Shown here: in pieces, positions 54,283 through 62,738 of the stretch
Numbering within the stretch: the stretch's first letter is position 1
Layout: each line of letters begins with the position of its first letter
Source: Lentisphaeria bacterium
GTDB lineage: Bacteria > Verrucomicrobiota > Lentisphaeria > Victivallales > UBA1829
Direction of reading: 5' to 3'
Assembly (NCBI GenBank): GCA_017456805.1
Contig: JAFTIQ010000030.1
Location: 52,521 to 116,520 of the forward strand
DNA length: 64,000 nt
Position numbers and translations under genes: made by a program
The notes under the pieces: model-generated
The model's database searches: none
What the model saw: the letters and a program-made list of their open reading frames with translations, nothing else
What the model was told of the DNA's origin: nothing

Positions 54283-55464
54283 TCAGCGGATGGATTCCAG
54301 CATCTTCTTCCAGTTGTCAATGCCCAGTTCGGAAAGCAATGCAGCCTTCTTTCCTTTGGCTTCGATCACGCGGACGGTATCATCGTCCACAGAAACCGCC
54401 ACAAGATAAAGATAATCGGTTCCGTGGATATTCGTTTCCGCCTGGAACCAGAGAGCTTTTTCTCCATCAATCACACACTCGGAACAGCTGATTTTTCCAT
54501 TGAAACGGGTCTGCAATGCCTTCTGGATCATATCTTTATAAAACTCAACCGGGGCATATTTCTTTCCATACCAGCGGATATCTGTCACCGCATTCCTAAT
54601 TTCACGGAATCTCAGATTGCAGTTGTTCCCGGAAACCGCATAATCTTTTCCGGCAAAGAAGAATTTCTCAGGAAGAGTCACCCGGAACGGAACCGTCACT
54701 TCTCCCTGATTTCCGGTAATCCAGTTCTGCATTCCCTCCCCGAGTTTGTTGATCCACTGAAGGGGAACATTGGCGGAAGGCGTGACTTTGACAGGGACGA
54801 CTGTCCGGAAATAAACGGTGATGGTCACATAGGCGATCCGGTTCGTCAGGTTCTTATCCGCCGCCTGAAGCCGTTCCAGTTCTGTTGTAACGCGGTTCAG
54901 TTCCCGTTCCACCTGGGTAAGGTCCTTCACATTTGCGGTCCGGTCCATCAAAGACAACAGGCGTTTCCGGGATTTTTCCAGATTTTCCATCCGGATCTTG
55001 AGATCAGAAACCTGTTCTGTAACATCGGTTCCCTGAATGACCAGATCGGTAACTTCCCCCATTCCGGCAAGAGTATTCAGGAAGGCATCGCCCTTTGCGA
55101 CAGGAATCGCAAGGACAAGCATATTGTTATTGAGGGTTTTGACATACCCGCCGGAAGCCATTGTATTCTTCCGGGTATCGGCGATGGCTTTTTTCACATC
55201 TGAGACATAGAGATGGATCGACGCAGTAAACGCCATTTTTCTTCCTTCCGGCGCGGCAAAACTTCTGTCGGAAACCCCTCCGCCGTTTGCCGCCATCGTT
55301 TTCCGGGCTCTGACAGGAGCAGGCGCCGCTGCGGAGGCCACATGCGAATAAACCATGGTAGCTCCGGCTTCCTCGACTGCGATATCAGCATCCGGCATGT
55401 CTGTTGCGCATCCGGCGAGGAAAAGTGCCGGAACCATAAAAATGATCTGCTTGAACTGTTTCAT
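54283..55464 (-). CDS. DUF4349-type lipoprotein
   Basis: 393 residues. The signal peptide ends in the lipobox LFLAGC. After an Ala/Pro linker, the DUF4349 domain shows SIHLYVSDVKKAI, the coiled-coil segment LKIRMENLEKSRKRLLSLMDR...LTQVERELNRV, and YVTITVYF. A C-terminal domain of about 150 residues follows. DUF4349 proteins are envelope lipoproteins of unknown role. It lies 14 bases upstream of the nifS-like gene and may lead that operon. Confidence 0.8.
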   Translation of the reverse strand: MKQFKQIIFMVPALFLAGCATDMPDADIAVEEAGATMVYSHVASAAAPAPVRARKTMAANGGGVSDRSFAAPEGRKMAFTASIHLYVSDVKKAIADTRKNTMASGGYVKTLNNNMLVLAIPVAKGDAFLNTLAGMGEVTDLVIQGTDVTEQVSDLKIRMENLEKSRKRLLSLMDRTANVKDLTQVERELNRVTTELERLQAADKNLTNRIAYVTITVYFRTVVPVKVTPSANVPLQWINKLGEGMQNWITGNQGEVTVPFRVTLPEKFFFAGKDYAVSGNNCNLRFREIRNAVTDIRWYGKKYAPVEFYKDMIQKALQTRFNGKISCSECVIDGEKALWFQAETNIHGTDYLYLVAVSVDDDTVRVIEAKGKKAALLSELGIDNWKKMLESIR

Positions 55465-55764
55465 AGAAAATGCCCTCCTGGATTTTAGTTTCTGATCATC
55501 TGAATCTCTCCGATCCGAATATACATGATTCTCCGGAAAATATCAAGGAAAATTTGAAAAAAGTTTCGGTTTTATTCCGGGCGGGCTCCGGATTGAGAAA
55601 AAAACTGCAAAAAAAAGCGTTTTTTCAGGTTGAAAATCTCTAATTTTGTGGTATTTTTAGTGAGATAGCCCCCCTGAAGGGAAGATCGGCAGTTTTTATG
55701 AGTTGTATTTCTTTGTCACTCTGCCGGAAAAAGGGGCGGCAGCTATAAGAGAAAGGTAAAAAAT
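55465..55764 (+). promoter_or_regulatory. Intergenic leader before iorA
   Basis: 300 bases without a credible gene, between the divergent lipoprotein gene and iorA. It holds the promoter at 55630-55657 and an inverted pair CGGCAG (55688-55693) and CTGCCG (55721-55726) in the untranslated leader. Confidence 0.55.
55630..55657 (+). promoter_or_regulatory. Predicted promoter of the iorAB-paaK operon
   Basis: TTGAAA (55630-55635), 16 bases, TATTTT (55652-55657), about 100 bases before the iorA start. Confidence 0.5.
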
Positions 55765-57354
55765 ATGGCTTCTGAAAGAATTATTCTCAGTGGGGATGAA
55801 GCAGTTGCTGAGGCAGCTCTCTCCTGCGGGATCAATCTCGGGGTCGGCTACCCGGGAACTCCCTCTACTGAAGTGCTGGAACATTTGTCAAAGATCGGCG
55901 GAAAGGCCCAGTGGGCTCCCAATGAAAAAGTCGCGCTGGAAGTCGGCGCAGGAGTTGGATTCGGCGGAGGAAGAACACTCGTTACCATGAAACACGTCGG
56001 TCTGAACGTTGCAGCGGACCCCCTGTTCACGCTCGCCTACACCGGAACAAAAGGCGCAATCGTCATCCTCGTCGCTGATGATCCCGCCATGGCATCCAGT
56101 CAGAATGAACAGGATAACCGGAACTATGCAAAAGCGGCAAAACTCCCCATGCTGGAACCCGCTGACAGTCAGGAAGCTTATGATTTCACGATCCGCGCTG
56201 TGGAACTCTCTGAAAAGTTCCAGATCCCTGTGCTGCTCCGTATGACCACAAGAGTCTGTCATTCCAAATGCATTGTGGAACGCTGGAAAGCAAAAGAAGA
56301 ACCCAAATCCAATCTGTTTGAATTTTCCGTGAAAGAACGGGTGATGGTTCCGGCATTTGCCAGACCCGCCCATGTCAGACTGGAAGATAAACTGGAAAAG
56401 ATCGCCTCTTCTGCGGAAGCCAATGTTCTGGCTCAGAAAGAAGCAGGTTCCGCTGAGCTCGGAATCATCTGTTCCGGCATCTCCTATCAGCATGTGAAAG
56501 AAGCATTTCCGGAAGCATCCGTGCTGAAACTCGGGTTGACCTGGCCGCTTCTGAAAGAACCGGTGAAAGAGTTCGTTTCCGGTGTCAAACGCTGTGTAGT
56601 CGTGGAAGAAGGAGATAAATTCCTGGCAGATGCCATCCGTGCCGCAGGAATCTCTGTGGAAGCCAAGGCAGACGCTTTTGTATTCGGTGAACTGAGCGTT
56701 TCCCGTGTGAAAAAACTGGTTGCCGGCGATTGTTCTCCGGAACCGGCTGCCGCTCCGGGCAGACCTCCCCAGCTTTGTCCAGGCTGTCCTCACAGAAAAT
56801 CCTTTGAAGGATTGCGGGATCTCAACTGCATCGTTTCCGGTGATATCGGCTGTTATACCCTGGGAACCCTCCCGCCGTTCAATGCGATCCATACATGTGT
56901 CTGTATGGGTGCCAGCATCGGCGTCGCATTGGGATTGCGCCGTTCCCTCAAGGAAGAAGATGCCCGCCGGGTCGTCAGTGTGATCGGTGACAGCACCTTC
57001 ATGCACAGCGGTCTGACCGGTGTTGCGGAAATGGTCTACAACCGTCCGGAAACCGGACATCTTCTGATTATTCTTGACAACTCCACGACAGCGATGACCG
57101 GACTTCAGGAACACTCTGCAACGGGCAGATCACTGAACATGGAACCTGCCAGCAAGATCGATATCGAAGCTGTCTGCCGTGCCATGGGAGTGGACAATGT
57201 GGATGTGATCGACTCCACCACAGAACATGAACGTTATATGGAACTGATCAAAACCCGTCTTGCCTCCAACGATATCAGTATTATCATCGCAAGACGTCCC
57301 TGTATTCTCCAGATCAAGAAACTTGCTAAATTTCAGAAAGGCGGTGCAAAATGA
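55765..57354 (+). CDS. iorA: Indolepyruvate ferredoxin oxidoreductase alpha subunit, lacking the ferredoxin tail
   Basis: 529 residues. N-terminal pyrimidine-binding domain (GVGYPGTPSTEVLEHL), a central region, and the TPP-binding domain with LCPGCPHRKSFEGL, GDIGCYTLG and VIGDSTFMHSGLTG. The family oxidises arylpyruvates to arylacetyl-CoA and reduces ferredoxin. Usual IorA proteins continue after the ARRPC element into a C-terminal domain with two [4Fe-4S] motifs. Here the protein stops about 15 residues later with no such cysteines. It overlaps iorB by four bases. Confidence 0.93.
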   Translation: MASERIILSGDEAVAEAALSCGINLGVGYPGTPSTEVLEHLSKIGGKAQWAPNEKVALEVGAGVGFGGGRTLVTMKHVGLNVAADPLFTLAYTGTKGAIVILVADDPAMASSQNEQDNRNYAKAAKLPMLEPADSQEAYDFTIRAVELSEKFQIPVLLRMTTRVCHSKCIVERWKAKEEPKSNLFEFSVKERVMVPAFARPAHVRLEDKLEKIASSAEANVLAQKEAGSAELGIICSGISYQHVKEAFPEASVLKLGLTWPLLKEPVKEFVSGVKRCVVVEEGDKFLADAIRAAGISVEAKADAFVFGELSVSRVKKLVAGDCSPEPAAAPGRPPQLCPGCPHRKSFEGLRDLNCIVSGDIGCYTLGTLPPFNAIHTCVCMGASIGVALGLRRSLKEEDARRVVSVIGDSTFMHSGLTGVAEMVYNRPETGHLLIILDNSTTAMTGLQEHSATGRSLNMEPASKIDIEAVCRAMGVDNVDVIDSTTEHERYMELIKTRLASNDISIIIARRPCILQIKKLAKFQKGGAK

Positions 57355-57833
57355 GTAAGGAAGTCACCAACGTTTTGTTTGCCGGAATCGGCGGACAGGG
57401 GATCATTCTTGCCAGCGACCTCCTCTCTGAAATCGCGTTCCGCGCAGGATTCGATGTCAAAAAGAGTGAAATCCACGGTATGAGCCAGCGCGGCGGAAGC
57501 GTCAGCGGAGATGTCCGTTTCGGAAAAAAAGTTTACAGCCCCATGATCCCTGCCGGAGAAGCTGACTACCTTGTGGTCCTTTCCGAAGATCAGGTGGAAG
57601 TCTGTAAAAATATGATTCATGAAAATACAGTGATCCTGACTCCGGCTGTTCTGGGAGATTTTGATCCCGGAAAGAGCCTGAATGTTGCCATGCTCGGTGC
57701 ATTGAATGCCAGTCTGAAGCTGAAGGAAGAATTATGGTTCGAGCTCCTGGGAGAACATTTCAAAGGAGATCTTGTCCAGATCAATATCGAAGCTTTCCGC
57801 AAAGGGGAAGCTTCTGCCAATTCAATAAGTTGA
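57351..57833 (+). CDS. iorB: Indolepyruvate ferredoxin oxidoreductase beta subunit
   Basis: 160 residues, shorter than the usual 190 or so. The gamma-type domain is clear: VLFAGIGGQGIILASDLLSE and SEIHGMSQRGGSVSGDVRFG. It partners IorA. It starts inside the iorA stop (ATGA) and is 13 bases from paaK. Confidence 0.93.
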   Translation: MSKEVTNVLFAGIGGQGIILASDLLSEIAFRAGFDVKKSEIHGMSQRGGSVSGDVRFGKKVYSPMIPAGEADYLVVLSEDQVEVCKNMIHENTVILTPAVLGDFDPGKSLNVAMLGALNASLKLKEELWFELLGEHFKGDLVQINIEAFRKGEASANSIS

Positions 57834-57846
57834 AGGAATCAAAAAA

Positions 57847-59169
57847 ATGGCTAAGCCCTACAATCCGGTCAGTGCAGCAGACTATCTGCCGCGTTACCTG
57901 CTTCAGGAAATCCAGCTGAAGCGACTCCAGAACATCGTAAAGCATGAATACGATAATGTCCCGTTTTACCGCAAGAGGATGGACGAAAAAGGGGTAAAAC
58001 CGGAAGATATCAAGACATTGAAAGATATTCAGCTTCTTCCTTTTACCATGAAAAAGGATTTGCGGGATACCTATCCCTTCGGATTGTTTGCTGTCCCCAT
58101 GGATAAAATCGTGCGTCTGCACGCATCCAGCGGAACCACCGGGAAACCCATCGTTGTGGGATATACTCAGGAAGACGTGGATTCCTGGACAAATTGTATG
58201 GCTCGTGCTCTCGCAGCAGGCGGTGTGACCTCCTCTGACATCATCCAGAACTCTTACGGTTACGGTCTGTTCACAGGCGGGCTCGGCGCGCATAACGGGA
58301 TCGAAGCACTCGGCGCAACCGTCGTCCCCACCTCCGGAGGAAACACAGAACGCCAGATCATGCTGATGCGTGACTTCGGCGTCAATGGAATCTGCTGTAC
58401 TCCCAGCTACTTCATCCACCTTTGCGAAAAAGCTCAGCAGATGGGTGTCAACGTCAGAGAACTGCCCATCCGCGTCGGATTCTTCGGAGCAGAACCCTGG
58501 ACTCAGGAAATGCGTCAGCGCATCGAAGAGGCTTCCGGAATTGAAACCTTCGATATCTACGGACTCTCCGAAATGAGCGGTCCCGGAGTCGGTATCGAAT
58601 GTGAATGTCATTGCGGTCTCCACATCTTCGAAGAAACTTTCTATCCTGAAATCATCGATCCGGATACCGGTGAAGCATTGCCCGACGGCGAACGCGGCGA
58701 ACTCGTCTTCACCACCATCAACAAATTCGGTATGCCCATGATCCGTTACCGGACACGGGATTTGACCCGGATCATTCCGGAACCCTGCGCCTGCGGAAGA
58801 ACCCTGCGCCGGATCGACCGGATCTCCGCACGCAGCGATGATATGTTCATCATCCGCGGCGTCAACGTCTTCCCCTCTCAGGTCGAATCCGCATTCCTCT
58901 CCGTGGATGCTACCGCGCTGCCTCACTACCGGATCACCCTCACCCGCCGTCCCGACGGTTTGGATGATATGATGGTGGAAATCGAAGTCCGTGAAGATCA
59001 GTTCACTGATGATATGCAGAAAATGAACGAACTTCAGAAGAAATTCTCTCATGAGATCGAGCGGATCCTCGGAATCCGTGCATTGGTCAAAATCGTCCAG
59101 CCCGGCGCAATTCCTCGCAGCGAAGGAAAAGCAAAACGGGTCTTTGATTTGAGAAACACAGCAAAGTAA
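57847..59169 (+). CDS. paaK: Phenylacetate-CoA ligase family
   Basis: 440 residues, normal length. Adenylate-forming motifs: LHASSGTTGKP (ATP loop), YGLSEMSGPGVG, and the hinge/late motif DRISARSDDMFIIRGVNVFPSQ. The end PRSEGKAKRVFD carries the conserved catalytic lysine region. It activates arylacetates with ATP and CoA, or runs in reverse to make ATP from the aryl-CoA formed by IorAB. This gene order is well known in anaerobes that ferment aromatic amino acids. Confidence 0.94.
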   Translation: MAKPYNPVSAADYLPRYLLQEIQLKRLQNIVKHEYDNVPFYRKRMDEKGVKPEDIKTLKDIQLLPFTMKKDLRDTYPFGLFAVPMDKIVRLHASSGTTGKPIVVGYTQEDVDSWTNCMARALAAGGVTSSDIIQNSYGYGLFTGGLGAHNGIEALGATVVPTSGGNTERQIMLMRDFGVNGICCTPSYFIHLCEKAQQMGVNVRELPIRVGFFGAEPWTQEMRQRIEEASGIETFDIYGLSEMSGPGVGIECECHCGLHIFEETFYPEIIDPDTGEALPDGERGELVFTTINKFGMPMIRYRTRDLTRIIPEPCACGRTLRRIDRISARSDDMFIIRGVNVFPSQVESAFLSVDATALPHYRITLTRRPDGLDDMMVEIEVREDQFTDDMQKMNELQKKFSHEIERILGIRALVKIVQPGAIPRSEGKAKRVFDLRNTAK

Positions 59170-59182
59170 AGGAGATTTTATT

Positions 59183-59611
59183 ATGTATTTGAAACAGCTC
59201 TCTGTCTTTGTAGACAACAAACCGGGTGCTCTCTATGCACCTTGCAGCGTCCTGGCGGAAGCAGGGATCAACCTCTCCACAATCTTTCTTGCTGACACAA
59301 AGGATTTCGGGATCCTGCGGATCATTACCAAAGAAACCGAAAAGGCTCTCAAAGTCCTCCGGGAAAGCAATTTCGCTGTCAAATCAACTGATGTTCTCGC
59401 CATCGAAATCGAAGATGCCCCCGGTGCTCTTTCCAAGATCCTGAAAACACTGGAACAGAAGGGGCTGAACGTCAGCTATATGTATGCCGGAACAGGAACC
59501 GCCGGAAAACCTGTTATGATCTTCCGGTTCGATGATACGGATCAGGCTCTGGAAAAACTCCGGGGAACCGATTGCCCCATCATCACTTCCGAACAATTCT
59601 TTGCCCGCTAA
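59183..59611 (+). CDS. Tandem ACT-domain protein
   Basis: 142 residues with two ACT domains: QLSVFVDNKPGALYAPCSVLAEAGINL and, from about residue 70, LAIEIEDAPGALSKILKTLEQKGLNV. ACT domains bind amino acids and control enzymes. It is the last gene of the iorAB-paaK operon and is likely a sensor of aromatic amino acids, although no ligand is proven. Confidence 0.92.
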   Translation: MYLKQLSVFVDNKPGALYAPCSVLAEAGINLSTIFLADTKDFGILRIITKETEKALKVLRESNFAVKSTDVLAIEIEDAPGALSKILKTLEQKGLNVSYMYAGTGTAGKPVMIFRFDDTDQALEKLRGTDCPIITSEQFFAR

Positions 59612-59632
59612 ACTCAGAAAAGGAAAATGACT

Positions 59633-60325
59633 ATGAAAAAATTCTTTCTTCCTGCCCTCTGCACCGCAGCTCTTGCACTCACCGGATGCGTCGGCAGCTA
59701 CAACGAAGATGATCACATCGCAACTCAGCCCGAAATCATGAAATCCATCGCCGTCGAAGGCGATCTGGCAGATGCTCTCCGGATCACCCAGACAAGCAAA
59801 ATGAAAACGGAGCAGGGCATCGAAGTCGTCTGCATCCGCGGACGGCTTAAACGCGAAGGCTTCTGCGGATTCGTTTTCAGTCCCGACACCGAAGTCAATA
59901 TTTCTTATAAATTCACCTGGTTTGATGCACAGGGCAAAGAAGTCGAGGCTCCCGCTTACAAATGGCACTCTCTTGCGGTCAAACCCGGCGGAGAATTCGC
60001 ATTCGTCTCCCACGCACCGGCAAAAGATATCGTGAACGTCAAACTGGTCATCTGCCAGGCTAAACCTCAGGCAGATATGAAAACAGTTCCTGCCGCAGCA
60101 GCCCCTAAAGCCGCACCGGCAGCCAAGGCAGCTCCTGCTCAAAAAGCTCCCGCAGCCAAGGCAGCTCCTGTTCAAAAAGCACCGGCAGCCAAGGCAGCTC
60201 CTGCTCAAAAAGCTCCCGCAGCCAAGGCAGCTCCCGTGAAAACCAATTGTCTTTGCGGATGTGCCTCCGGAAATCCCTGCTATTGTCCGGAAGGCTCCGC
60301 TTGCCCGAAAGCCGGAAAGAAATAA
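59633..60325 (+). CDS. Lipoprotein with YcfL/DUF1425-like domain and Lys/Ala/Pro repeat tail
   Basis: 230 residues from the ATG at 59633 (AAAGGAAA site). The lipobox is LALTGC. A beta-rich domain of about 120 residues (VCIRGRLKREGFCGFVF...YKFTWFDAQGKEVEAPAYKWHSLAVKPGGE) resembles DUF1425/YcfL. A low-complexity tail of AKAAPAQKAPA units follows, at about residues 150-200. A Cys-rich end (CLCGCASGNPCYCPEGSAC) finishes the protein. The tail probably spans the periplasm or peptidoglycan. The cysteines could bind metal. Function unknown. Confidence 0.72.
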   Translation: MKKFFLPALCTAALALTGCVGSYNEDDHIATQPEIMKSIAVEGDLADALRITQTSKMKTEQGIEVVCIRGRLKREGFCGFVFSPDTEVNISYKFTWFDAQGKEVEAPAYKWHSLAVKPGGEFAFVSHAPAKDIVNVKLVICQAKPQADMKTVPAAAAPKAAPAAKAAPAQKAPAAKAAPVQKAPAAKAAPAQKAPAAKAAPVKTNCLCGCASGNPCYCPEGSACPKAGKK

Positions 60326-60428
60326 CAACAGAGGAAACTTCAACAGTCCGGTAATTTGACAGGAAAAAGGTTGTTGATGAGCTGAAAAACGCTCCATTTG
60401 AGAATCGCAACAAAAATTTTCTGACATT

Positions 60429-60457
60429 TTGAAAGACTTTTGAAATTGCCTCAATAA
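60429..60457 (+). promoter_or_regulatory. Predicted promoter of hisI
   Basis: TTGAAA (60429-60434), 17 bases, CAATAA (60452-60457), 18 bases before the hisI start. The spacing is short for a full leader, so confidence is low. Confidence 0.35.
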
Positions 60458-60475
60458 ACTCAGAAGGATGAACTT

Positions 60476-60865
60476 ATGATTTCAACAGAACTGAAACTCG
60501 ATTTCGAAAAATGCGGCGGTCTGATCCCCGCAATCGCTCAGGATTGGCAGACAGGTGAAGTTCTCATGCTCGCTTACATCAACCAGGAAGCATGGGAAGA
60601 AACGCTCAAATCCGGAAATGCAACCTACTGGACCCGTTCCCGCCAGAAACTCTGGAAAAAAGGCGAAGAATCCGGAAACGTTCAGAAAGTCAAAGAAATT
60701 TACGTTGACTGCGATCAGGACACCGTGATCTTCAAGATCGAACAGATCGGCGGAGCCGCTTGCCATGAAGGCTATCACTCCTGCTTCTTCCGCAAATATG
60801 AAGATGGTAAACTCGTCATTCAGGGCGAACCTGTCTTCGACCCCAAGAAGGTCTATAAGAAGTAA
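60476..60865 (+). CDS. hisI: Phosphoribosyl-AMP cyclohydrolase
   Basis: 129 residues. The signatures are [37 protein letters not shown] and the zinc/magnesium site [15 protein letters not shown]...[13 protein letters not shown]. It opens the purine ring in the third step of histidine synthesis. The HisE domain often fused to HisI is absent. No other his gene is near; it is followed one base later by murB-ddl. Confidence 0.96.
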   Translation: MISTELKLDFEKCGGLIPAIAQDWQTGEVLMLAYINQEAWEETLKSGNATYWTRSRQKLWKKGEESGNVQKVKEIYVDCDQDTVIFKIEQIGGAACHEGYHSCFFRKYEDGKLVIQGEPVFDPKKVYKK

Positions 60866-60866
60866 T

Positions 60867-62729
60867 ATGAGCAATCCCCTGCACGATATCCTGTTCGCAA
60901 GACTGAAAACAGCCCTTCCCCGGTTGTCGGTGAATCCCGAAGCCTCATGGAAGAACGCTGCAACTGCCGGAACAGGAGCCGCTCCTTTTTTCCTGATCGA
61001 GCCGGCATCCGTGCGGGAACTTCAAACACTCCTCATGGTTTTGCGGGAATTTCCTCTTTCCGCAAGACCCCTCGGAGCAGGGTCCAATTTCATCGGGGCA
61101 GACCGGGAACTTTCCACGGTCTTTCTCCGATTGAAATCCCCTGAATTCTCTGCTGTCCGGCAGAACGGATCTCTGCTGGAATGCGGCGCGGCAATCCGTC
61201 TTTCCCACCTTGCTGAAGAAGCGGCAAATCTGGGATTCGGAGGGCTTGCACCCCTTTGCGGGATCCCCGGCTCACTTGGCGGTGCCGTCAAAATGAATGC
61301 CGGTGCAAATCACACGGAAATCTCTCAGTTCATTCTGGAAATGAACGGATTCCATCTGGCGGACGGTTCAACTTACTGCTGGAAAAAAAGCGATGGCGGA
61401 TGGGCTTACAGAACTTCCCCCATCCCCCAGGATGTTATGATCACCTCTGTTACTCTGGAACTCCCCCGTGCGGAAACAGAATCAGAACTCGCTTTGATCC
61501 GTCAGGAAAAAAAACGCAGAGCCGCTGTAACCCCAAAAGGACGCTCTGCCGGAAGCACGTTCCGGAACCCTTTGCCCGCAATCGCAGGAATCCTGCTGGA
61601 AAAGGCTGGCTGCAAAGAGATCCGCTGCAAAAATATCCATGTCAGCAGTCAACATGCAAACTGGATCATCTCGGAACCGGTTGATTCACCAGCATCAGAA
61701 CAGGATTATCTGGCTGTTCTCATGCAGATGAAACAGGCGGTGTTCCAACATTCAAAAATCAATCTCCACACGGAACTCTGTTTCGCCGATACAGAGTCGG
61801 AAAGGCTTGTCAGAAATATGGATCAGAAATTGAAAATCGTTGTGCTCAAGGGCGGAACCAGTTCCGAACGGGAAGTCTCTCTCATCTCAGGCGGAGCTGT
61901 GGCAGAAGCCCTCCGTCAGGCAGGTCATGATGTCACCGAATTCGATATTCTGAAGCCGGAAGTCACCGACGATATGCGGAACGCTGATGTCGTCTATCCT
62001 GTCCTCCACGGCGGTTTCGGCGAAGATGGAACCCTCCAGAAAGTGCTGGAAAACGAAAATATCAAGTTCGTCGGATGCCCCTCTCAGGCTTGTATCGACG
62101 CAATGGACAAAGTCATTTCAAAAAAAATTATGGAAAAAGCCGGCATCCGTTCTCCGAAATATTTCGTGACAGATTCCGCAGATACCCCCTTCCCGGAAAC
62201 ATTCGGACTCCCCATGATCGTCAAACCCCCATGCGAAGGTTCCACATTCGGATTGACCCTCGTGGAATCCCCCGATCAGTGGAAAGGCGCCCTGGAACTT
62301 GCTCTCAAACATGATAAATGCGCCCTCGTGGAAGAGTATATCGAAGGCATTGAAGCAACCGTCAGTATCCTCGACGGTAAAGCCATGCCCCTCGTGGAAA
62401 TCCGTTATCCCGGAAAACTTTATGATTACGATGCAAAGTATACTCATGCCCTCGGCGAAACAGAATATATCTGCCCGCCGACAGGGATCTCTGAGGCGGC
62501 TCAAAAGGAAGCACAGGAGCTTTCCCTTTCCTTCTATCACGCCGTGGGCGCACGGGATATGCTCCGCGTCGATGTGATCATCGGAAAAGATGACCGTGTC
62601 TGGGTGCTGGAAGGAAATACTCTTCCCGGATGCACCCCCAGCAGTCTGCTCCCGAAAGCGGCGAAGGCTGCCGGAATCTCTTTCCCGGAAATGTGTGCTT
62701 CTCTTGCATTCGCCGCAGCACAAAGATAA
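60867..62729 (+). CDS. murB-ddl: Fused UDP-N-acetylmuramate dehydrogenase/D-alanine-D-alanine ligase
   Basis: 620 residues in one frame. Residues 1-315 are MurB: FAD-binding LGAGSNFIG, GIPGSLGGAVKMNAGA with the conserved glycines, the catalytic-serine element SAGSTFRNP and the last glutamate in LHTELCF. From M318 onward it is Ddl: VVLKGGTSSEREVSL, VLHGGFGEDGTLQ, KPPCEGSTFGL and the metal site VDVIIG...LEGNTLPGCTPSS. MurB reduces the enolpyruvyl group to make UDP-MurNAc. Ddl makes D-Ala-D-Ala. A purine-rich stretch (GGAAAGG) 12 bases before the M318 codon might allow separate production of Ddl. Confidence 0.94.
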   Translation: MSNPLHDILFARLKTALPRLSVNPEASWKNAATAGTGAAPFFLIEPASVRELQTLLMVLREFPLSARPLGAGSNFIGADRELSTVFLRLKSPEFSAVRQNGSLLECGAAIRLSHLAEEAANLGFGGLAPLCGIPGSLGGAVKMNAGANHTEISQFILEMNGFHLADGSTYCWKKSDGGWAYRTSPIPQDVMITSVTLELPRAETESELALIRQEKKRRAAVTPKGRSAGSTFRNPLPAIAGILLEKAGCKEIRCKNIHVSSQHANWIISEPVDSPASEQDYLAVLMQMKQAVFQHSKINLHTELCFADTESERLVRNMDQKLKIVVLKGGTSSEREVSLISGGAVAEALRQAGHDVTEFDILKPEVTDDMRNADVVYPVLHGGFGEDGTLQKVLENENIKFVGCPSQACIDAMDKVISKKIMEKAGIRSPKYFVTDSADTPFPETFGLPMIVKPPCEGSTFGLTLVESPDQWKGALELALKHDKCALVEEYIEGIEATVSILDGKAMPLVEIRYPGKLYDYDAKYTHALGETEYICPPTGISEAAQKEAQELSLSFYHAVGARDMLRVDVIIGKDDRVWVLEGNTLPGCTPSSLLPKAAKAAGISFPEMCASLAFAAAQR

Positions 62730-62738
62730 GGTGGCAGA

